DNA of 64,000 nucleotides, from positions 9,734,001 through 9,798,000 of the forward strand of contig CM082580.2 in assembly GCA_040954595.2 (NCBI GenBank), given 5' to 3'. The position numbers were made by a program, and so were the translations under genes. This DNA is from Balanoglossus misakiensis (Eukaryota > Hemichordata). Below, piece after piece: positions 63,780 to 64,000 of the stretch; within the stretch, counting starts at the first letter, position 1, and the number at the start of each line of letters is the position of its first letter. Below the pieces are notes generated by a model that made no database searches, was not told the DNA's origin, and saw only the letters and a list, made by a program, of their open reading frames with translations.

Positions 63780-64000
63780 AACTGTACTGTATCGTGTACG
63801 GACCGTGATCAACGCAACGGGTTCGGTACGCAAAACCATAGATGGAATCGCAGTAGAAACGTAACCGCCTATGGCACAACTTCTGTTAGAGAGAAAAAGG
63901 ATCCGAAGAACGGACCAGCAGTATCATGAGATTGTTGTACCACGGTCAGACCGTCGATGTACCGGGCGATGTGCCTCACTGCACTACACTCAGGTTCAGA
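63780..64000. other. CpG-rich window edge, open on both strands
   Basis: CpG density rises sharply here. On the plus strand a frame opens at ATG 63871 and runs to the window end (43 codons). On the minus strand a frame runs from the window end to a stop at 63871-63869 (VRHIARYIDGLTVV, then QQSHDTAGPFFG, and so on). Only one, if either, can be coding: a first exon on the plus strand or a last exon on the minus strand. Nothing was recognised as a family. Confidence 0.3.

Overview
This is a window of animal nuclear DNA. The genes are split by spliceosomal introns with GT/AG ends, and there are AATAAA poly(A) signals, a TATA box, an RNA polymerase III tRNA gene, microsatellites and small non-autonomous DNA transposons. 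Gene content (BDP1, an SH3-WW-PH-RhoGAP protein, penta-EF-hand proteins, a DNAJB6-type chaperone, a secreted collagen-C1q protein) and compact introns suggest an invertebrate, probably an invertebrate deuterostome such as amphioxus or a hemichordate. The phylum is inference and cannot be proved from the sequence alone.

Left part, plus strand: the last four coding exons of BDP1 (TFIIIB subunit, 21-1867, 5' part outside the window); an intronless 76-residue membrane protein (4468-4698); and a three-exon secreted collagen/C1q-domain protein (6141-7522) with a recognisable TATA promoter and 5' UTR intron upstream.

Centre, minus strand: one gene of about 28 kb (39232 down to 11216) encodes a 716-residue Rho GTPase-activating protein (SH3, three WW, PH, RhoGAP), the apparent single-copy relative of vertebrate ARHGAP27/12/15/9. 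All 15 coding exons join in frame. A candidate internal promoter and alternative first coding exon (24594-24535) would give a form without the SH3 and first WW domain. The large introns hold transposon remnants, a perfect 53-bp hairpin and a long GT repeat.

Right part: a PIF/Harbinger-like element (39942-40787), a tRNA-Asp(GTC) gene (plus strand, 41190-41261), two tandem minus-strand sorcin/grancalcin-like genes (43933-41873 and 46997-45004) with the same intron positions and phases, and a minus-strand DNAJB6-like co-chaperone (59476-49457) with a probable upstream 5' UTR exon. The last 4 kb has no recognised gene, apart from a CpG-rich edge with open frames on both strands.

The genes are independent eukaryotic units, not an operon. 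No unmistakably new molecular system was seen. The most interesting items are the alternative first exon of the RhoGAP gene, the tandem penta-EF-hand pair with one decayed calcium loop, the triple nuclear-receptor half-site upstream of one of that pair, and several small transposon families recognisable by their ends.
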